Source: Actinomycetota bacterium (lineage in GTDB: Bacteria > Actinomycetota > Actinomycetes > Actinomycetales > Microbacteriaceae). From it: a stretch of DNA of 7,590 nt. The DNA is taken from positions 1 to 7,590 of the forward strand of contig WLEN01000030.1 in NCBI GenBank assembly GCA_009704225.1. Reading direction: 5' to 3'. Of the stretch, positions 5,904-7,590 are shown piece by piece. A program made the translations under genes and the position numbers. The notes under the pieces are model-generated. The model did not search any database and was not told the DNA's origin. It saw nothing but the letters and a program-made list of their open reading frames with translations. Within the stretch, counting starts at the first letter, position 1. The number at the start of each line of letters is the position of its first letter.

Positions 5904-6488
5904 ATGGCCGGCAGCATCCGACGCACGGCAAAACAGGTAAGTGATAAGGCGATCCCCATCGGCGGACGCCTTCGCGCAACGAGGCTCGCCCGCGGACTCA
6001 CGCTCGGGCAAGTGGCAGCTGCTGCCGGGCTCACGGAGGGCTTCGTGAGCAAGCTCGAGCGCGACCACGTTTCTCCGTCCGTAGCGTCGCTGGTGGCGGT
6101 GTGTGAGGCCTTGGGACTTCGAGTCGGTGAACTGTTCGAGCCTCCAACCAGCGCCATTGTGCGCGCGGGGGAAGGTGCCATGATCAACTTTGGTGGCATC
6201 AACGCCCGCGAATACCTGTTGTCGCCGGGTTCACAGACCCACGTTGAGGTCTTGCACTCGATCGTCAGCCCCCAGGGTTCTGGCGGAGACGAACTGTATG
6301 CCCTCGACACCGAAATCGAATTCGTCTACGTTCTTAAAGGACGATTCGACATCGTCCTCGGCCCCACCACCTACAACCTCAATACCGGGGACGCGATGAC
6401 CTTCCGCGGACGCGAGCCACACACCTGGCGCAACCCCTCAACGAGCGAACCCGCCGAGGTGCTGTGGGTATTGTCGCCTGCGCCTTAG
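5904..6488 (+). CDS. XRE-family transcriptional regulator with cupin domain
   Basis: A 194-residue regulator in the usual two-domain form. An N-terminal helix-turn-helix of XRE type spans about 20-78 (IGGRLRATRLARGLTL, then AAAAGLTEGFVSKLERDHVSPS, where the recognition helix lies). A C-terminal cupin barrel covers about 115-190, with EFVYVLKGRFDIVL, the NLNTGDAMTF turn and EPHTW. Such proteins sense a small ligand through the cupin and often control adjacent catabolic or transport genes. The start is ATG two bases after the cyclase stop; GGAGA at 5889-5893 is ten bases upstream, slightly far, so coupling with the cyclase gene is likely. It probably binds the palindrome at 5209-5223, which would make it autoregulated through the cyclase promoter. 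The stop codon shares bases with the stop of the convergent RND gene. Confidence 0.94.
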   Translation: MAGSIRRTAKQVSDKAIPIGGRLRATRLARGLTLGQVAAAAGLTEGFVSKLERDHVSPSVASLVAVCEALGLRVGELFEPPTSAIVRAGEGAMINFGGINAREYLLSPGSQTHVEVLHSIVSPQGSGGDELYALDTEIEFVYVLKGRFDIVLGPTTYNLNTGDAMTFRGREPHTWRNPSTSEPAEVLWVLSPAP

Positions 6489-7590
6489 GCCTTCAGGGCC
6501 CGACGAGTCGCCTTGCGTTCCTTGCGCCCTTCAACGAGCGAGTAGAGCGCAGGAAGAACAAGAAGCGTGAGAATTGTTGACGACAACAAACCACCGATCA
6601 CGACAATCGCCAGAGGCTGCGAGATGAATCCGCCGCTTCCCGTCACGCCGGTCGCGAGAGGCGTGAGCGCAAACACCGTCGCGAGCGCTGTCATCAAAAC
6701 GGGTCGAACTCGTCGGCTCGTTCCGTCGAGCAACGATTCGATGACCGAACCACCGCGCTCACGATACTGGTTCACGAGGTCAATGAGAACGATGGCGTTC
6801 GTGACCACGATTCCGACGAGCATCAGCAGCCCGATCAGCGACGAGATTCCCAGCGGGATTCCCGAGATGATCTGGAGTGCAATCGCGCCGGTCGCAGCGA
6901 ACGGAATCGAAACGAGCAATAACAGGGGTTGGCGCAGCGATCGGAAGGTGGCCACCATCACGACATACACAATCAAGATTGCGGCCAGAAGCGCGAGGCC
7001 CAACTGCTGGAAGGATTCGACCTGGTCTTGGGAGACGCCGCCAACAGTGGCTGTGGTTCCCGATGGCAACGTGACGCTCGCGAGCGCCGCGTTGACCGCT
7101 GCGGTCGATTCCGAAAGGTTGTCGGACGTCGGCGTGACCGCAACGGACGCGGACAAAACACCACGTTCGGTCGTGCGCGACGCAGCAGTTTCGGTGATCC
7201 CGATGGTCGCCACCTTGGACAGAAGCACCGTGCCACCGAGGGGAGTGGTCAGCTTGAATTTACGCAATTCGCCCAGGGTGTCTGGTGAATTCTTGGTTTC
7301 GACAATGAGGTCCATGGTGACGTCATCAATCACGACCTGGCCAATCGCCGTAGGGGCAATGAGCCCCGTCAGCGTCCGTCCAATCAGAACCTCAGAAAGC
7401 GCGTATCTCGCCGCTTCTTTCCGCTTGATAGAAATCGAAATGTAAGACTGTGTGTCATCGAGTGACGTCGTGACGCTATCGGCGGATTTCGTCTCGGTGA
7501 CCGCCGTGGCGATGGCTGCAGTGACCGCGGTAAGTGTCTCTTCCGACGGGGCTTTCACGGTGATGTCAATGGTCTGTGAACCAAACGCAC
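6485..7590 (-). CDS. RND-family efflux permease, C-terminal part (partial at window edge)
   Basis: The last 368 residues of a large RND (AcrB/SwrC-like) transporter. The frame is open through base 7590, and the visible upstream residues (AFGSQTIDITVKAPSEE) continue the second extracytoplasmic loop, so the GTG at 7558 is internal and not a start. About 220 residues of loop come first. The last five membrane segments (TM8-TM12) follow, including IVYVVMVATFRS, GIVVTNAIVLIDLV with the family's N-A-I-V-L core, and RRVRPVLMTALATVFALTPLA. The protein ends in a basic tail (GRKERKATRRALKA). Family members use the proton gradient to export lipophilic compounds, drugs or lipids; the cargo is unknown. 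The gene converges on the regulator, with a four-base stop overlap and no visible terminator. It is probably unrelated to the catabolic cluster. Confidence 0.93.
   Translation of the reverse strand, partial: AFGSQTIDITVKAPSEETLTAVTAAIATAVTETKSADSVTTSLDDTQSYISISIKRKEAARYALSEVLIGRTLTGLIAPTAIGQVVIDDVTMDLIVETKNSPDTLGELRKFKLTTPLGGTVLLSKVATIGITETAASRTTERGVLSASVAVTPTSDNLSESTAAVNAALASVTLPSGTTATVGGVSQDQVESFQQLGLALLAAILIVYVVMVATFRSLRQPLLLLVSIPFAATGAIALQIISGIPLGISSLIGLLMLVGIVVTNAIVLIDLVNQYRERGGSVIESLLDGTSRRVRPVLMTALATVFALTPLATGVTGSGGFISQPLAIVVIGGLLSSTILTLLVLPALYSLVEGRKERKATRRALKA

Noticed and set aside
6486..6502. GGCC-TTCAG-GGCC as a terminator between the convergent genes
   Set aside because: The stem is only four base pairs, lies inside the RND coding sequence and has no U-run on either strand.
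7556..7558. GTG at 7558 as the start of the RND gene
   Set aside because: The frame remains open to the window edge with family-like residues, and 357 residues is far too short for an RND permease (about 1000 or more). The gene is cut by the window, not truncated.

Overview
The window looks like chromosomal DNA from a moderately high-GC actinobacterium. Support comes from the mid-to-high GC content by eye, GTG starts on three of nine genes, tight 4-base GTGA overlaps, a probable leaderless mRNA, and protein sequences (short CysE, CysK, ureohydrolase) of actinobacterial flavour. Microbacteriaceae or a relative is a guess; no rRNA or marker gene settles it. There is no mobile element, tRNA, CRISPR array or long gene-free stretch.

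Layout. (1) Bases 19-2207, minus strand: cysK-cysE-plsC, read in that order. This is an operon for cysteine synthesis (serine acetylation, then sulfide incorporation) plus a phospholipid acyltransferase. Its upstream gap (2208-2299) holds two perfect inverted repeats. (2) Bases 2300-5154, minus strand: an NCS1-type permease, an agmatinase-family ureohydrolase and a small NTF2/SnoaL-like protein, packed as one operon. (3) Bases 5236-6488, plus strand: a cyclase-family (kynurenine formamidase/isatin hydrolase-like) metal hydrolase and an XRE-cupin regulator, two bases apart. (4) Bases 6485-7590, minus strand: the C-terminal part of an RND efflux permease, cut by the window edge, whose stop codon overlaps that of the regulator.

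Blocks 2 and 3 diverge from an 81-bp gap and probably form one regulon. The gap contains a perfect 15-bp palindrome (5209-5223). One arm is the -35 box of a good promoter for the permease operon, and the palindrome ends directly against the -10 box of a leaderless promoter for the cyclase gene. A single repressor, plausibly the adjacent XRE-cupin protein, could therefore shut both sides. The gene set suggests import and breakdown of a small nitrogen-rich compound: uptake (permease), amide or ring hydrolysis (cyclase family) and urea release from a guanidino group (ureohydrolase), with the NTF2-like protein in an unknown role. The substrate cannot be read from the sequence. A cyclic guanidine (iminohydantoin-like) compound or a simple guanidino acid are the hypotheses I favour.
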